A program made the translations under genes and the position numbers. From contig OZ238267.1 of NCBI GenBank assembly GCA_965178585.1, forward strand, positions 1,736,001-1,800,000: a stretch of DNA of 64,000 nucleotides, in the 5' to 3' direction. Positions within the stretch are counted from its first letter, which is position 1, and every line of letters starts with the position of its first letter. The DNA comes from Marifrigoribacter sp965178585 (GTDB lineage Bacteria > Bacteroidota > Bacteroidia > Flavobacteriales > Flavobacteriaceae). Below, piece by piece: positions 33,129 through 42,503 of the stretch. Below the pieces are notes generated by a model. The model did no database searches and was not told the origin of the DNA. It was given only the letters and a program-made list of their open reading frames with translations.

Positions 33129-33979
33129 AAAAGTTTACAATAGGTGGTGTTCCTGAACATTTCAATCTTCCTTGGTATGTCACATTAAAAAATAAAGAAT
33201 ATACATCTGAAGGAATCAATCTTAGGTGGAAAGATTTTCATGGTGGAACTGGCGCAATGTGCAAATCACTTAGAGAAAAAGAGATTGATATGGCGGTAAT
33301 TCTTTCTGAAGGAATTATCAGAGATATTATAAAAGGAAATCAATGCAAAATTGTTCAGGTTTACATTAAATCCCCTCTAATTTGGGGTATACATGTAGCT
33401 AATCATTCTAAATTTAATACTACTGAAGACTTAAAAGGAACTAAAGCAGCTATAAGCAGGTACGGAAGCGGATCCCATTTAATGGCATATATCAATGCGG
33501 AAAATCATAATTGGAATCAAGAAGAAGATTTAAAGTTTGAAGTTATTAAAAATCTTAATGGTGCTTTAGAAGGGCTTCCAAAAGGGGTTGGCGATTATTT
33601 TATGTGGGAAAAATTTACAACCAAACCTTATGTTGATAATGGTACTTTTCGATTAATTGACGAATGTCCTACTCCTTGGCCTTGTTTTGTTATTGCTGTT
33701 AGAAATGATGTTTTAGAAAATGAAGAACAATGCATAAAATCAATTTTGAAAATAATTAATTCTACTACCCTAGATTTTAAAAGTACACTTCAACTAGATC
33801 AAATTATTTCTGAAAGATATAATCAAAAAATAGAAGATGTACAACAGTGGTTATCCTTAACTGAGTGGTCACAAGTGCAACTTTCAGAAAAAGAAGTTGA
33901 AAAGATTCAAGAAAAACTATTTGATTTAGATCTAATAAACTCTAAAATACTGACAAATAACATTTTGCATTTTTTCTAA
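33125..33979 (+). CDS. Periplasmic-binding-protein-fold protein without signal peptide
   Basis: A 284-aa protein resembling type 2 substrate-binding proteins of the NMT1/SsuA/ThiY class: FTIGGVPEHFNLPWYVT opening, DMAVILSEGIIRD, LKGTKAAISRYGSGSHLMAY and the hinge region after PWPCFVIAVR. No signal peptide or lipobox is present and no ABC permease is nearby, so it probably works in the cytoplasm as a ligand-binding protein or an enzyme. Its start overlaps the stop of the phosphorylase gene (ATGA), so it is part of the same operon and may sense or handle a related metabolite (inference). Confidence 0.75.
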   Translation: MKKFTIGGVPEHFNLPWYVTLKNKEYTSEGINLRWKDFHGGTGAMCKSLREKEIDMAVILSEGIIRDIIKGNQCKIVQVYIKSPLIWGIHVANHSKFNTTEDLKGTKAAISRYGSGSHLMAYINAENHNWNQEEDLKFEVIKNLNGALEGLPKGVGDYFMWEKFTTKPYVDNGTFRLIDECPTPWPCFVIAVRNDVLENEEQCIKSILKIINSTTLDFKSTLQLDQIISERYNQKIEDVQQWLSLTEWSQVQLSEKEVEKIQEKLFDLDLINSKILTNNILHFF

Positions 33980-34045
33980 AAAAAAAGTTAAAATTAACGC
34001 AACCCTTTTTTCATAATCACATCTAACTATTGTTAACTAACTATT

Positions 34046-34150
34046 ATGAAAATAGCATTAATCATTATTGGAACACTATTAGTAGCAAATTACTTGTTAC
34101 TTCACTTTAGCTGTAACGATCCAGAATCTCATATGCCAGAAGACGAATAG
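34046..34150 (+). CDS. Small single-helix membrane peptide (34 aa)
   Basis: ATG 34046 opens a 34-codon frame: a short start MK, a hydrophobic helix (IALIIIGTLLVANYLLLHF) and an acidic tail ending in PEDE. It contains one Cys after the helix (FSCN). It looks like a short membrane-anchored protein or lipoprotein rather than chance, because the stop falls just before the convergent ung gene. It is short and has no known family, so confidence is moderate. Confidence 0.5.
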   Translation: MKIALIIIGTLLVANYLLLHFSCNDPESHMPEDE

Positions 34151-34160
34151 ATTTTTTCTA

Positions 34161-34826
34161 TTACCAACTTATTTGTTGTCTCCCTACTTCTTTTAAATAT
34201 GTGTTTGTTGCACTAAAATGCTTGTTACCAAACCAGTAACCTCTATTCGCACTTAAAGGCGAAGGATGTCCACACGATAAAATTAAATGTTTATCTCCAT
34301 TAATCTTTGCTCCTTTTTTCTTTGCATATCCACCCCATAATAAAAATACTAGATTTTCTTTTTTACTTGATAATAAAGAGATCACGCTATCTGTAAAATT
34401 TTCCCACCCTTTTTTTTGATGGCTACCTGCTTCGCGAGCTCTAACTGTTAAGGTTGCATTTAATAAAAGCACCCCTTGATCTGCCCAACGTTCTAAATTT
34501 CCACTATCTGGGTAAGGAATCAATAAGTCAGTTTCAATTTCTTTAAAAATATTAATTAATGATGGCGGATGAGATATTCCTTCATTTACTGAAAAACATA
34601 ATCCATTTGCCTGATTTATTCCATGATATGGATCTTGGCCAATTATAACCACTTTAACATCATCAAAAGAAGTACGATTAAAAGCAGAAAATATTAAATT
34701 CCCCGGTGGATAACAAGAATTTGAAGCATATTCTTCTTTAACAAACTGAGTTAAATCTTCGAAATAATCTTTAGAAAATTCATCTTTCAATTGTTCCTTC
34801 CAACTTGCCTCAATTTTTACAGTCAT
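34161..34826 (-). CDS. ung: Uracil-DNA glycosylase (family 1)
   Basis: A 221-aa base-excision repair enzyme that removes uracil from DNA. The water-activating motif GQDPYHG holds Asp65, and the HPSPLS loop has the catalytic His187, as in E. coli Ung (Asp64, His187). The uracil-binding LLLNATLTVR segment is present. Length is standard (220-230). A TAATTTTG promoter box lies 17 nt upstream, back-to-back with the upstream region of the YfcC-type transporter gene. Confidence 0.96.
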   Translation of the reverse strand: MTVKIEASWKEQLKDEFSKDYFEDLTQFVKEEYASNSCYPPGNLIFSAFNRTSFDDVKVVIIGQDPYHGINQANGLCFSVNEGISHPPSLINIFKEIETDLLIPYPDSGNLERWADQGVLLLNATLTVRAREAGSHQKKGWENFTDSVISLLSSKKENLVFLLWGGYAKKKGAKINGDKHLILSCGHPSPLSANRGYWFGNKHFSATNTYLKEVGRQQISW

Positions 34827-34842
34827 AATTAGTACTTTTGAA

Positions 34843-34850
34843 CAAAATTA
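34843..34850 (-). promoter_or_regulatory. Putative -7 promoter box (TAATTTTG) for ung
   Basis: A perfect TAnnTTTG match on the minus strand, 16 nt before the ung ATG. A second match, TACTTTTG at 34833-34840, faces the other way toward the transporter gene. Confidence 0.42.
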
Positions 34851-34911
34851 CTAATAAACAAAAGATATCTAATTAGAATATAAGCAATTCAATTAATAAA
34901 ACTCATTACAC

Positions 34912-36420
34912 TTGACTTTCAAAAAAAATAAATCTAAATTCCCTACTGCTCAAACTATTTTATTAATAATTGCAGGCTTAGTTGCTTTACTTACTTGGTT
35001 TGTGCCTTCAGGTCAATACGATAGACTATCTTACAATAAAGAAGTTAATACGTTCACTAGAACTCATTTAAAAGAGACTGAAACATTAGAAGCTAGCCAA
35101 AAAACATTAGATGAGTTAAATGTAAAAATACCATTAGAAAAATTTACTAGTGGTGATATTTGGAAGCCCATTAGCATTCCTGGAACTTATTTAGAATTAG
35201 AACCTCGACCTCAAGGTGTAATAGCATTTATTAAATCTCCTTTAAAAGGAATAATTGGAGTTGCAGATATTATTCTTTTGGTCCTCATCATTGGAGGTCT
35301 TATAGGAATAGTAAACTCAACGGGAGCTTTTGAAGCTGGAATATCATGGCTCGCAAATGCATTAAAAGGCAAAGAATATATATTAATTATTTTGGTAACA
35401 ACTTTGATTGCCATTGGAGGTACTACTTTTGGGCTTGCTGAAGAAACCATCGCCTTCTACCCCATTCTAATCCCAGTTTTTCTTGCTGCTAGATACGATG
35501 CTATCGTTGCATTAGCATCAATTTACATTGGTTCTTCAATGGGAACCATGGCTTCAACAGTAAATCCCTTTAGTACTATTATCGCTTCGGATGCTGCTGG
35601 AATAAATTGGACTGCTGGAATTAACGGTCGATTTGTTATGCTGGCTTTGGGCCTTTTAATTTGCATTATTTATATTATTAGATATGCTCAAAAAGTAAAA
35701 AGGGATCCAACAAAATCAATAATTTACAACCAAAAGGAAGAAATTGAGAATATGTTTGGAAATATCTCAAAAGAGAGTACTATTGAACTAACACTAAGGT
35801 TGCGTTTAATTTTAATCGTGTTTGTGCTTTGTTTTATTGTAATGATCTATGGAGTTTCAAAACTGGATTGGTGGTTTTTAGAAATGACCTCTGTTTTCTT
35901 AGTAGGCTCAATAATAATAGGTATTATTTCTAGAATTAATGAACGCGTGTTTGTAGATACTTTTGTTAAAGGTGCTACCGAATTACTTGGAGTTGCTTTT
36001 ATTATAGGGATTGCTAGAGGAGTAACCATATTAATGGAAGACGGTTTAATAAGTGATACTTTATTATATTATTCTAGCAATTTAACCGATGGGATGAACA
36101 AAGGATTTTTCATTAACACCATGTTATATATTTATGGTGGATTGTCATTTTTTATACCATCATCATCAGGAATGGCTGTGTTAACAATGCCTATAATGTC
36201 GCCATTGGGTGATGGCGTTGGAGTTGGAAGAGAGTTTATAGTTAATGCATATCAATATGGAATGGGATTATTTGCTTTTTTTAATCCAACAGGATTAATT
36301 CTAGCATCATTAGCAATCGTAAAAGTAGGTTACGATAAATGGTTGAAATTTGTAACTCCACTAGTTATAATACTTTTAATACTTACTATGATCGTCTTAA
36401 CTGTTTCTGTTTATATCTAA
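34912..36420 (+). CDS. YfcC/DcuC-type membrane carrier
   Basis: A 502-aa inner-membrane protein with about 12 hydrophobic segments, matching the YfcC branch of the C4-dicarboxylate anaerobic carrier family: PTAQTILLIIAGLVALLTWFVPSGQY (in parts) at the start, GLAEETIAFYPILIPVF, STVNPFSTIIASDAA and SFFIPSSSGMAVLTMPIMSPL near the end. It probably moves a carboxylate or amino acid. Translation starts at TTG 34912. The MutS2-like gene follows after 17 nt, so they may be cotranscribed, though functions differ. Confidence 0.88.
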   Translation: MTFKKNKSKFPTAQTILLIIAGLVALLTWFVPSGQYDRLSYNKEVNTFTRTHLKETETLEASQKTLDELNVKIPLEKFTSGDIWKPISIPGTYLELEPRPQGVIAFIKSPLKGIIGVADIILLVLIIGGLIGIVNSTGAFEAGISWLANALKGKEYILIILVTTLIAIGGTTFGLAEETIAFYPILIPVFLAARYDAIVALASIYIGSSMGTMASTVNPFSTIIASDAAGINWTAGINGRFVMLALGLLICIIYIIRYAQKVKRDPTKSIIYNQKEEIENMFGNISKESTIELTLRLRLILIVFVLCFIVMIYGVSKLDWWFLEMTSVFLVGSIIIGIISRINERVFVDTFVKGATELLGVAFIIGIARGVTILMEDGLISDTLLYYSSNLTDGMNKGFFINTMLYIYGGLSFFIPSSSGMAVLTMPIMSPLGDGVGVGREFIVNAYQYGMGLFAFFNPTGLILASLAIVKVGYDKWLKFVTPLVIILLILTMIVLTVSVYI

Positions 36421-36437
36421 TTTCTTAAATCAAAAGA

Positions 36438-38606
36438 ATGATTAATATTCATCAAAAGACCTTAGAGAGTTTAGAATTTCCTCTTGTTTTAAAGCACACT
36501 TCAACATTTTGTATTACATCTTTAGGAGAAGAAAAGGTTCTTTCTATTGTTCCTTTTTCTAAGATTGAAGAAATTAAACCCGAATTAGAAAGAGTAAAAG
36601 AATTTACTGCTTCATTAAATGGAGATAATGGTATTCCTAATCACGGTTTTGAAGCTATCGACAGAGAACTGTTTCTTTTAGATATTGAAAATAGCACATT
36701 AGAAGTAATTGGATTTAGAAGAATTCTTTCAATAACTCAAGCCACACAAACACTATTAAAGTTTTTTAAAAAGTTTGAAACCTTTTATATTCATTTGAAC
36801 TCCTTTTCAGAAAAAATAAATTATCATTCTTCACTCTCTGAAGAAATTATTAAAAAAATTGATAAGTATGGGCAAGTAAGAGATGATGCTTCTACAGAAT
36901 TATCTACCATCAGGCATCGATTAAAACATGTAAAAGGAAAAATAAACTCTTCTTTTCTTAAAGCTTTATCTCATTATATTCAACAAGATTATTTAGATGA
37001 AATAAAGGAGTCTATTGTAGATAATCGTAGGGTGTTAGCTGTTAAAGCAATGTACCGAAAGAAAATTAGAGGTACTGTTTTAGGGACTTCAAAAACAGGA
37101 AGCATCGTTTATATGGAACCTCAAGAGACACTTGAGTATTCCAATGAATTGAGTAATCTGATTTATGAAGAGCAAGAAGAGGTAAAGAAAATATTAAAGG
37201 TTTTAACAGAGTTTTTCCGTCCTCATAAATATCTTTTAGAATCCTATCAAGATTATTTAACTACCCTTGATGTATTATATGCAAAAGCTAAATTTGCAGT
37301 AGAAATAAATGGTGTACTCCCCTTAATATCAAACGAAAGAAGACTTTATTTAAAAAATGCATATCACCCTCTTTTATTACTAGCGAATAAAAAAAGAAAA
37401 GAAAAAACATTCCCACAAACTATAGAGTTAAAATCAGATAATAGAATCATAGTTATATCTGGTCCAAACGCTGGAGGTAAGAGTATTACATTAAAAACTG
37501 TTGGATTACTACAGGTTATGTTTCAAAGTGGAATATTAATCCCTACGGACCCTTTAAGTGAGTTTTGTTTTTTTGATAGAATATTAACCGATATTGGAGA
37601 TAATCAATCCATCGAAAATCAATTAAGTACGTATAGTTATCGATTAAAAAAAATGAATCAATTTCTTAAAAAGTGTAAAGAGAAAACACTTTTTCTAATT
37701 GACGAATTTGGAACTGGAAGTGACCCAGAATTAGGAGGTGCTTTAGCTGAAACATTTTTAGAGGTATTTTATGAACGTAAAGCCTACGGTGTTATTACTA
37801 CTCATTATGCTAACTTAAAACTTTTAGCTAGTGAATTACCTTTTGCAACTAATGCTAATATGCAGTTTGATAGTAGAACTTTAGAACCCATGTACCAATT
37901 GCATTTAGGAGAAGCAGGAAGCTCTTTTACCTTTGAAGTTGCTCAAAAAAATGGCATCCCATATAGTTTAATTAATAAAGCAAAAAAGAAAATTGAGCGT
38001 GGTAAAATACGATTTGATAAAAGTATTGCGAACCTTCAAAAAGAGCGTTCTCAACTTAGAAAAACTTCAGATTCATTAAAAACAGTTGAACAAAAAGCAA
38101 AAGAGCAAAATAAAAGATTAGAAGAAACCAATATTCGAATTCAAGATAAATTAGAAAGTTACCAAGAATTATTTGATTCTAATCAGAGATTAATTAGTTT
38201 AGGCAAAAAACTAGACAGCCTTTCGAGACAATATCATAACAATAAAAAGAAAAAACCTCTAATGGATGAGCTTTTTAAAATGATATTAGTTGAGAATAGT
38301 AAAATTAAAAAAGTTCAGCCAAAAACAAAAGAAGTCAAGAAAGCTCAAAAAGTAAAGCAACATGTAATAAAGCAAGAACTAGAAAAGAAAGTTGCTGTAA
38401 TTAGGAAAAAGAAAAAAATAGAAAAGGCAAAAGCTAAAAAAGCGCCACCTACAAAACCCAAATCAATTTTAAAATTAGGAGATAGAGTGAGAATGATAGA
38501 TGGTATTGCTATTGGTACAATCGATAAGATTGAAAAAAAGAAAGCATTTGTTAATTATGGTACATTTACAACCAATGTAAATTTAACTGAATTAGAGAAG
38601 GTTTGA
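36438..38606 (+). CDS. MutS2-like ATPase without Smr domain
   Basis: A 722-aa protein of the MutS2 family: N-terminal lever/clamp region (residues 1-310), ATPase with Walker A GPNAGGKS (342-349), LIDEFGTGSDP (Walker B), TTHYANLKLLA, then a coiled coil. The C terminus usually carries a KOW-like segment and an Smr nuclease domain; here a lysine-rich linker (about 600-675) ends in a KOW-like stretch (KLGDRVRMIDGIAIGTIDKI) and the Smr domain is absent. MutS2 proteins act in recombination suppression and ribosome rescue; without Smr, endonuclease activity is unlikely. The DCC gene follows with a 1-nt overlap. Confidence 0.88.
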   Translation: MINIHQKTLESLEFPLVLKHTSTFCITSLGEEKVLSIVPFSKIEEIKPELERVKEFTASLNGDNGIPNHGFEAIDRELFLLDIENSTLEVIGFRRILSITQATQTLLKFFKKFETFYIHLNSFSEKINYHSSLSEEIIKKIDKYGQVRDDASTELSTIRHRLKHVKGKINSSFLKALSHYIQQDYLDEIKESIVDNRRVLAVKAMYRKKIRGTVLGTSKTGSIVYMEPQETLEYSNELSNLIYEEQEEVKKILKVLTEFFRPHKYLLESYQDYLTTLDVLYAKAKFAVEINGVLPLISNERRLYLKNAYHPLLLLANKKRKEKTFPQTIELKSDNRIIVISGPNAGGKSITLKTVGLLQVMFQSGILIPTDPLSEFCFFDRILTDIGDNQSIENQLSTYSYRLKKMNQFLKKCKEKTLFLIDEFGTGSDPELGGALAETFLEVFYERKAYGVITTHYANLKLLASELPFATNANMQFDSRTLEPMYQLHLGEAGSSFTFEVAQKNGIPYSLINKAKKKIERGKIRFDKSIANLQKERSQLRKTSDSLKTVEQKAKEQNKRLEETNIRIQDKLESYQELFDSNQRLISLGKKLDSLSRQYHNNKKKKPLMDELFKMILVENSKIKKVQPKTKEVKKAQKVKQHVIKQELEKKVAVIRKKKKIEKAKAKKAPPTKPKSILKLGDRVRMIDGIAIGTIDKIEKKKAFVNYGTFTTNVNLTELEKV

Positions 38607-39016
38607 TGAATCCTAAAATAAAACATAAAATCATACTTTTTGATGGGGTTTGCAATCTTTGCAATTCTTCCGTTAATCTCATAATCAAACATGATAAAAA
38701 AGACGTTTTTAGATTTGCTTCGCTGCAAAGTGATTTTGGGCAAAATATCCTTTCAAAATTTAATTTAGATAGTAACATTACAGATTCAATCGTTTTAATC
38801 GATGGAAATCATTGTTATATTAAGTCATCTGCTGCGTTGCGTATTTCAAAAAATATGTCAGGATTTTATCCATTACTTTTTGGATTTATAATTATTCCAA
38901 CATTTATAAGAAATTGGGTTTACGATTATGTAGCGAAAAACAGATATAAATGGTATGGTAAAAAAGAAAGCTGTATGATTCCAACACTTGAATTACAGGA
39001 GAAGTTTTATAGTTAA
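38606..39016 (+). CDS. DCC-family thiol-disulfide oxidoreductase (DUF393)
   Basis: A 136-aa protein with the DxxCxxC motif that names the family (D13-G-V-C16-N-L-C19) inside IILFDGVCNLC, followed by FRFASLQSD. It is a small thioredoxin-related protein of unknown partner. The ATG at 38606 overlaps the TGA of the MutS2-like gene by one nt (TGATG); an in-frame TTG at 38603 gives an extra residue but is less likely. Confidence 0.9.
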   Translation: MNPKIKHKIILFDGVCNLCNSSVNLIIKHDKKDVFRFASLQSDFGQNILSKFNLDSNITDSIVLIDGNHCYIKSSAALRISKNMSGFYPLLFGFIIIPTFIRNWVYDYVAKNRYKWYGKKESCMIPTLELQEKFYS

Positions 39017-39096
39017 TAAATTGAATCGTATTTACTTTATAACAAATCAAAAGTTTTGTTTCTTTGACATTACTAATATAAATTAAAAAATAAGTT

Positions 39097-39915
39097 ATGG
39101 AAAACATTGATATTGAAAAATGGAAAACGATGTTCTTTGATTATGGGACAGAATATGGATTAAAACTTTTAGGAGCTGTAATAATATGGATTATAGGATC
39201 TTGGATTATCAAAAAAATTAAAAATCTACTTAAAAAAGCAATTGCAAAAACGGATTATGACGAAAGCTTAGAATTATTTATTTCTAATTTAATTGTCGGC
39301 CTTTTAAAAGTAGTACTTGTTGTTGTTATTTTGGGACAATTAGGAGTAGAAACTACTTCTTTTGCTGCAATATTAGCTGCTGCTGGTTTAGCAATTGGCC
39401 TTGCTTTACAAGGATCTCTTTCTAATTTTGCAGGAGGGGTATTATTAATGATATTTAAGCCATATCGTATTGGTGATTTTATTGAAGCTCAAGGTGAAAT
39501 AGGGGTAGTAAAAGAGATTGAAATTTTTACTACAAAATTAAATACCACCGATAATAAAGAAGTAATAATTCCAAATGGAGCAATGTCTAATGGTAATATT
39601 ACTAATTATACAACCGAAAAAGTTAGAAGAGTAGATATAACTATGGGAGTTAGCTACGATGCAGATATTAAACAAACTAAAGATTTATTATTAAAAATTG
39701 TAATCGATCACCCTAAAGTATTAAAGGACCCTGCGCCAATGATTGTTTTAGGTGAATTAGCAGATAGCTCTGTAAACTTCTATATGCGCCCTTGGTCTAA
39801 TACAGAGGATTACTGGGATGTTTATTTTGAAATTATGGAAACTTGCAAAATAGAATTAGATAAAGCTGGAATTGAAATTCCATTTCCTCAAATGGATATA
39901 CACAAGAAAGACTAG
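39097..39915 (+). CDS. Mechanosensitive channel MscS
   Basis: A 272-aa small-conductance mechanosensitive channel. Three transmembrane helices fill residues 18-110, with the glycine/alanine-rich pore helix AILAAAGLAIGLALQG, then the beta domain (GGVLLMIFKPYRIGDFIE) and the C-terminal alpha/beta domain. It releases osmolytes across the inner membrane during hypo-osmotic shock. It is monocistronic and ends in a strong terminator. A longer MscS-type paralogue is at 60825-62087. Confidence 0.94.
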   Translation: MENIDIEKWKTMFFDYGTEYGLKLLGAVIIWIIGSWIIKKIKNLLKKAIAKTDYDESLELFISNLIVGLLKVVLVVVILGQLGVETTSFAAILAAAGLAIGLALQGSLSNFAGGVLLMIFKPYRIGDFIEAQGEIGVVKEIEIFTTKLNTTDNKEVIIPNGAMSNGNITNYTTEKVRRVDITMGVSYDADIKQTKDLLLKIVIDHPKVLKDPAPMIVLGELADSSVNFYMRPWSNTEDYWDVYFEIMETCKIELDKAGIEIPFPQMDIHKKD

Positions 39916-39935
39916 TTAGATTAATTAATTCAATT

Positions 39936-39977
39936 AAAAACTCCCTAAAGTTAATAATAGCTTTAGGGAGTTTTTTT
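39936..39977. terminator. Bidirectional terminator between mscS and the SDF symporter
   Basis: A perfect 15-bp stem, AAAAACTCCCTAAAG (39936-39950) with its complement (39961-39975), loop of 10 nt, flanked by A and T runs. Confidence 0.92.
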
Positions 39978-39998
39978 ATACTATAAAATAATAAAATA

Positions 39999-41324
39999 TT
40001 ACTTTACATCTTCATAATTATCGTCCCATTCTTTAACTCTTGGTTTTCCTAATTTACCCACAGATTTTGCAACTAACATTGATACGGTTGCATCTCCAGT
40101 AACATTCACTACTGTTCTACACATATCCAATGGTCTATCTACTGCAAAAATAAGAGCTAAACCAATTGGTAATAGTTCTGGGGGCAGTCCAACAGATTCT
40201 AATACAATAACCAACATTACCATACCTGCTCCTGGAACTGCAGCACTACCAATGGATGCTAACAAAGCTGTTAAAACGATAGTTAATTGATCACCAAAAG
40301 TTAAATCTAAGCCTAACGCTTGAAAAATAAAAACTGCAGCTACAGCTTGATACAAACTGGTTCCATCCATATTAATAGTTGCTCCTACAGGTAAAACAAA
40401 GCTTGAAACTTCTTTATCAACTCCAATATGTTCTTCAACACGTTCCATCGTAACAGGTAATGTAGCTGCACTTGAGCTTGTAGAAAAAGCTAATAATTGT
40501 GCAGGGCTAATTTGTTTTAAAAACCAAAAAGGATTCTTTTTGGTAATAGTTGATACTAAGATGGTGTAAAATACTATCATTAAAAATAACCCTAATACAA
40601 CGACTCCAGCATATTGTAATAAAGCAAATAATATATCTGGATCATCAGATGACACAACTACACTTGCTAATAATGCAAAAACAGCATAAGGCGCAGATAA
40701 CATTATAAGGTCTACCATTTTTAAAACAATATCATTTAAGGAATCAAAAATATCTTTCATTGGTTTTGCACGCTTCTCCCCTATTAATAGCATTGAAATT
40801 CCTAAGAATATAGCAAAGAAAATAACTTGAAGCATTAAACCGTTTTCACTCAATGCTTTAAAAGCATTATCCGGAACCATATCTTCTAAAAACTGTAAAG
40901 GTCCACTTTCTACCTGCTTAGTTGCTTCAGCGATTTTACCTTTTACACTACTATTCTCAGCGTACGTGGATGTTAGTTTTGTAATAGTTTCTTCAGAAAC
41001 TCCATTTCCTGGCTGTAAAGTATTTACTAAAATAAGACCAATAGAAATTGCAATGACAGTTGTCATTACATAAATAAGGATGGTACGTATTCCAATATTT
41101 TTAAATTTTGAAATATCTTTTAAATCTGATATCCCTTTTATTAATGATGCTAATATTAATGGAATCGCAATTAACTTTAACAGTTTTACAAAGATGGTAC
41201 CTAGGGGTTTTATCCAATCTGCTACAAATCCTTTTCCTCCATCTATTTGCAACATGATAAACCCGAAAACGATACCAAGTAACATTCCTATTAAAATCTT
41301 CCAGTGTAATGCTAGTTTTTTCAT
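39999..41324 (-). CDS. Dicarboxylate/amino acid:cation symporter (SDF/DAACS)
   Basis: A 441-aa member of the GltP/GltPh family with eight helices and two re-entrant loops. The serine-rich hairpin 1 (AFSTSSSAATLPVT) and the NMDGT motif of helix 7 (GATINMDGTSLYQ) are intact, and helix 8 reads PLDMCRTVVNVTGD with Arg and Asn for substrate binding. It takes up glutamate, aspartate or C4-dicarboxylates with Na+ or H+. The extended loop near residue 125-150 is a common variation. It ends at a bidirectional terminator. Confidence 0.93.
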   Translation of the reverse strand: MKKLALHWKILIGMLLGIVFGFIMLQIDGGKGFVADWIKPLGTIFVKLLKLIAIPLILASLIKGISDLKDISKFKNIGIRTILIYVMTTVIAISIGLILVNTLQPGNGVSEETITKLTSTYAENSSVKGKIAEATKQVESGPLQFLEDMVPDNAFKALSENGLMLQVIFFAIFLGISMLLIGEKRAKPMKDIFDSLNDIVLKMVDLIMLSAPYAVFALLASVVVSSDDPDILFALLQYAGVVVLGLFLMIVFYTILVSTITKKNPFWFLKQISPAQLLAFSTSSSAATLPVTMERVEEHIGVDKEVSSFVLPVGATINMDGTSLYQAVAAVFIFQALGLDLTFGDQLTIVLTALLASIGSAAVPGAGMVMLVIVLESVGLPPELLPIGLALIFAVDRPLDMCRTVVNVTGDATVSMLVAKSVGKLGKPRVKEWDDNYEDVK

Positions 41325-41355
41325 ATATATCTTTTAATCCAAATAATTCGGAGTT

Positions 41356-42420
41356 TTAAATTTTATTAATCTTGCTTAATAAGTAAAAATCTGCTAACAC
41401 AAGAGCAGACATAGCTTCTACAATAGGTACAGCTCTTGGCACTACACAAGGATCATGTCTTCCTTTTCCTTGCATTTCAATAATTTCTCCTCCAGAATTT
41501 ATAGTTTCTTGTTTTTGCATTATTGTAGCGACAGGTTTAAAAGCTACTCTAAAGTATATATCCATACCGTTACTTATTCCACCCTGGATACCTCCAGAAA
41601 GATTAGATTTAGTACTTCCATCACTTTTAAATAGATCATTATGTTCGCTACCTTTCATTGAAGTTGAACAAAATCCAGCACCATATTCAAAACCTTTTAC
41701 TGCATTAATAGAAAGCATTGCTTTCCCCAATTGAGCGTGAAGCTTATCAAAAACCGGTTCTCCTAACCCAATAGGAACGTTTTGTATTACACACATTACA
41801 GTACCTCCAATTGTATCGCCATTTTTTTTAATTTCTTCAATTTTAGAAATCATTTTATTGGCAATAGCTTCATCAGGACATCGAACTACATTATTCTCAA
41901 TTTTTCTGAAATCAAGTTCTTGGTAGGGTTTATCAATATAAATATCTCCTACTGAAGAAACAAAAGCGTTAATTTGCATCTCATTAATTAACTGTTTTGC
42001 AATGCTTCCTGCAGCTACTCTACAGGCGGTTTCTCTTGCTGAAGTTCTTCCTCCTCCTCTATAATCACGATTTCCATATTTTTTATCATAGGTGAAATCG
42101 GCATGAGAAGGTCGATATACATCTTTTATATGTGAATAATCTTTAGATTTTTGGTTGGTGTTTTTTATAATGAAGCCAATTGAAGTACCTGTAGTTTTTC
42201 CTTCAAAGATTCCTGATAAAAATTTAACTTCATCTGGTTCTTTTCGTTGTGTAGTGATTTTTGATTGACCAGGTTTTCTTCTAGCCATATCCCTTGCAAT
42301 TGAATCAAAATCGATTTCTAATCCTGCCGGACAACCATCGATAATTCCACCAATAGCTTCTCCATGAGATTCGCCGAAAGTAGTTAGTTTAAAATGTTTT
42401 CCGAAGGTATTTCCTGCCAT
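41356..42420 (-). CDS. aroC: Chorismate synthase
   Basis: A 354-aa enzyme that converts EPSP to chorismate with reduced FMN, the last shikimate step. All three signatures are visible: GESHG (17-21), the central GGGRTSARETACRVAAG, and the C-terminal GRHDPCVVPRAVPIVEAM. Length is standard. No other aromatic-pathway gene is nearby. A TACATTTG promoter box lies 15 nt before the start. The SDF symporter follows 31 nt downstream on the same strand. Confidence 0.97.
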   Translation of the reverse strand: MAGNTFGKHFKLTTFGESHGEAIGGIIDGCPAGLEIDFDSIARDMARRKPGQSKITTQRKEPDEVKFLSGIFEGKTTGTSIGFIIKNTNQKSKDYSHIKDVYRPSHADFTYDKKYGNRDYRGGGRTSARETACRVAAGSIAKQLINEMQINAFVSSVGDIYIDKPYQELDFRKIENNVVRCPDEAIANKMISKIEEIKKNGDTIGGTVMCVIQNVPIGLGEPVFDKLHAQLGKAMLSINAVKGFEYGAGFCSTSMKGSEHNDLFKSDGSTKSNLSGGIQGGISNGMDIYFRVAFKPVATIMQKQETINSGGEIIEMQGKGRHDPCVVPRAVPIVEAMSALVLADFYLLSKINKI

Positions 42421-42434
42421 CTATGCGTTTTCAA

Positions 42435-42442
42435 CAAATGTA
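42435..42442 (-). promoter_or_regulatory. Putative -7 promoter box (TACATTTG) for aroC
   Basis: A perfect TAnnTTTG match on the minus strand, 14 nt upstream of the aroC ATG. A further TATTTTTG occurs at 42488-42495. Confidence 0.42.
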
Positions 42443-42503
42443 TATTTTAAAATTGCAATATCCAAAGGACACTAATAATTGTTAAAACAAAAATAGAGAA
42501 TAC

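Noticed and set aside
35211..36029. Long antisense frames over the YfcC-type transporter and other genes.
   Set aside because: They lie opposite clear coding genes, show no domain signals and have poor residue composition.
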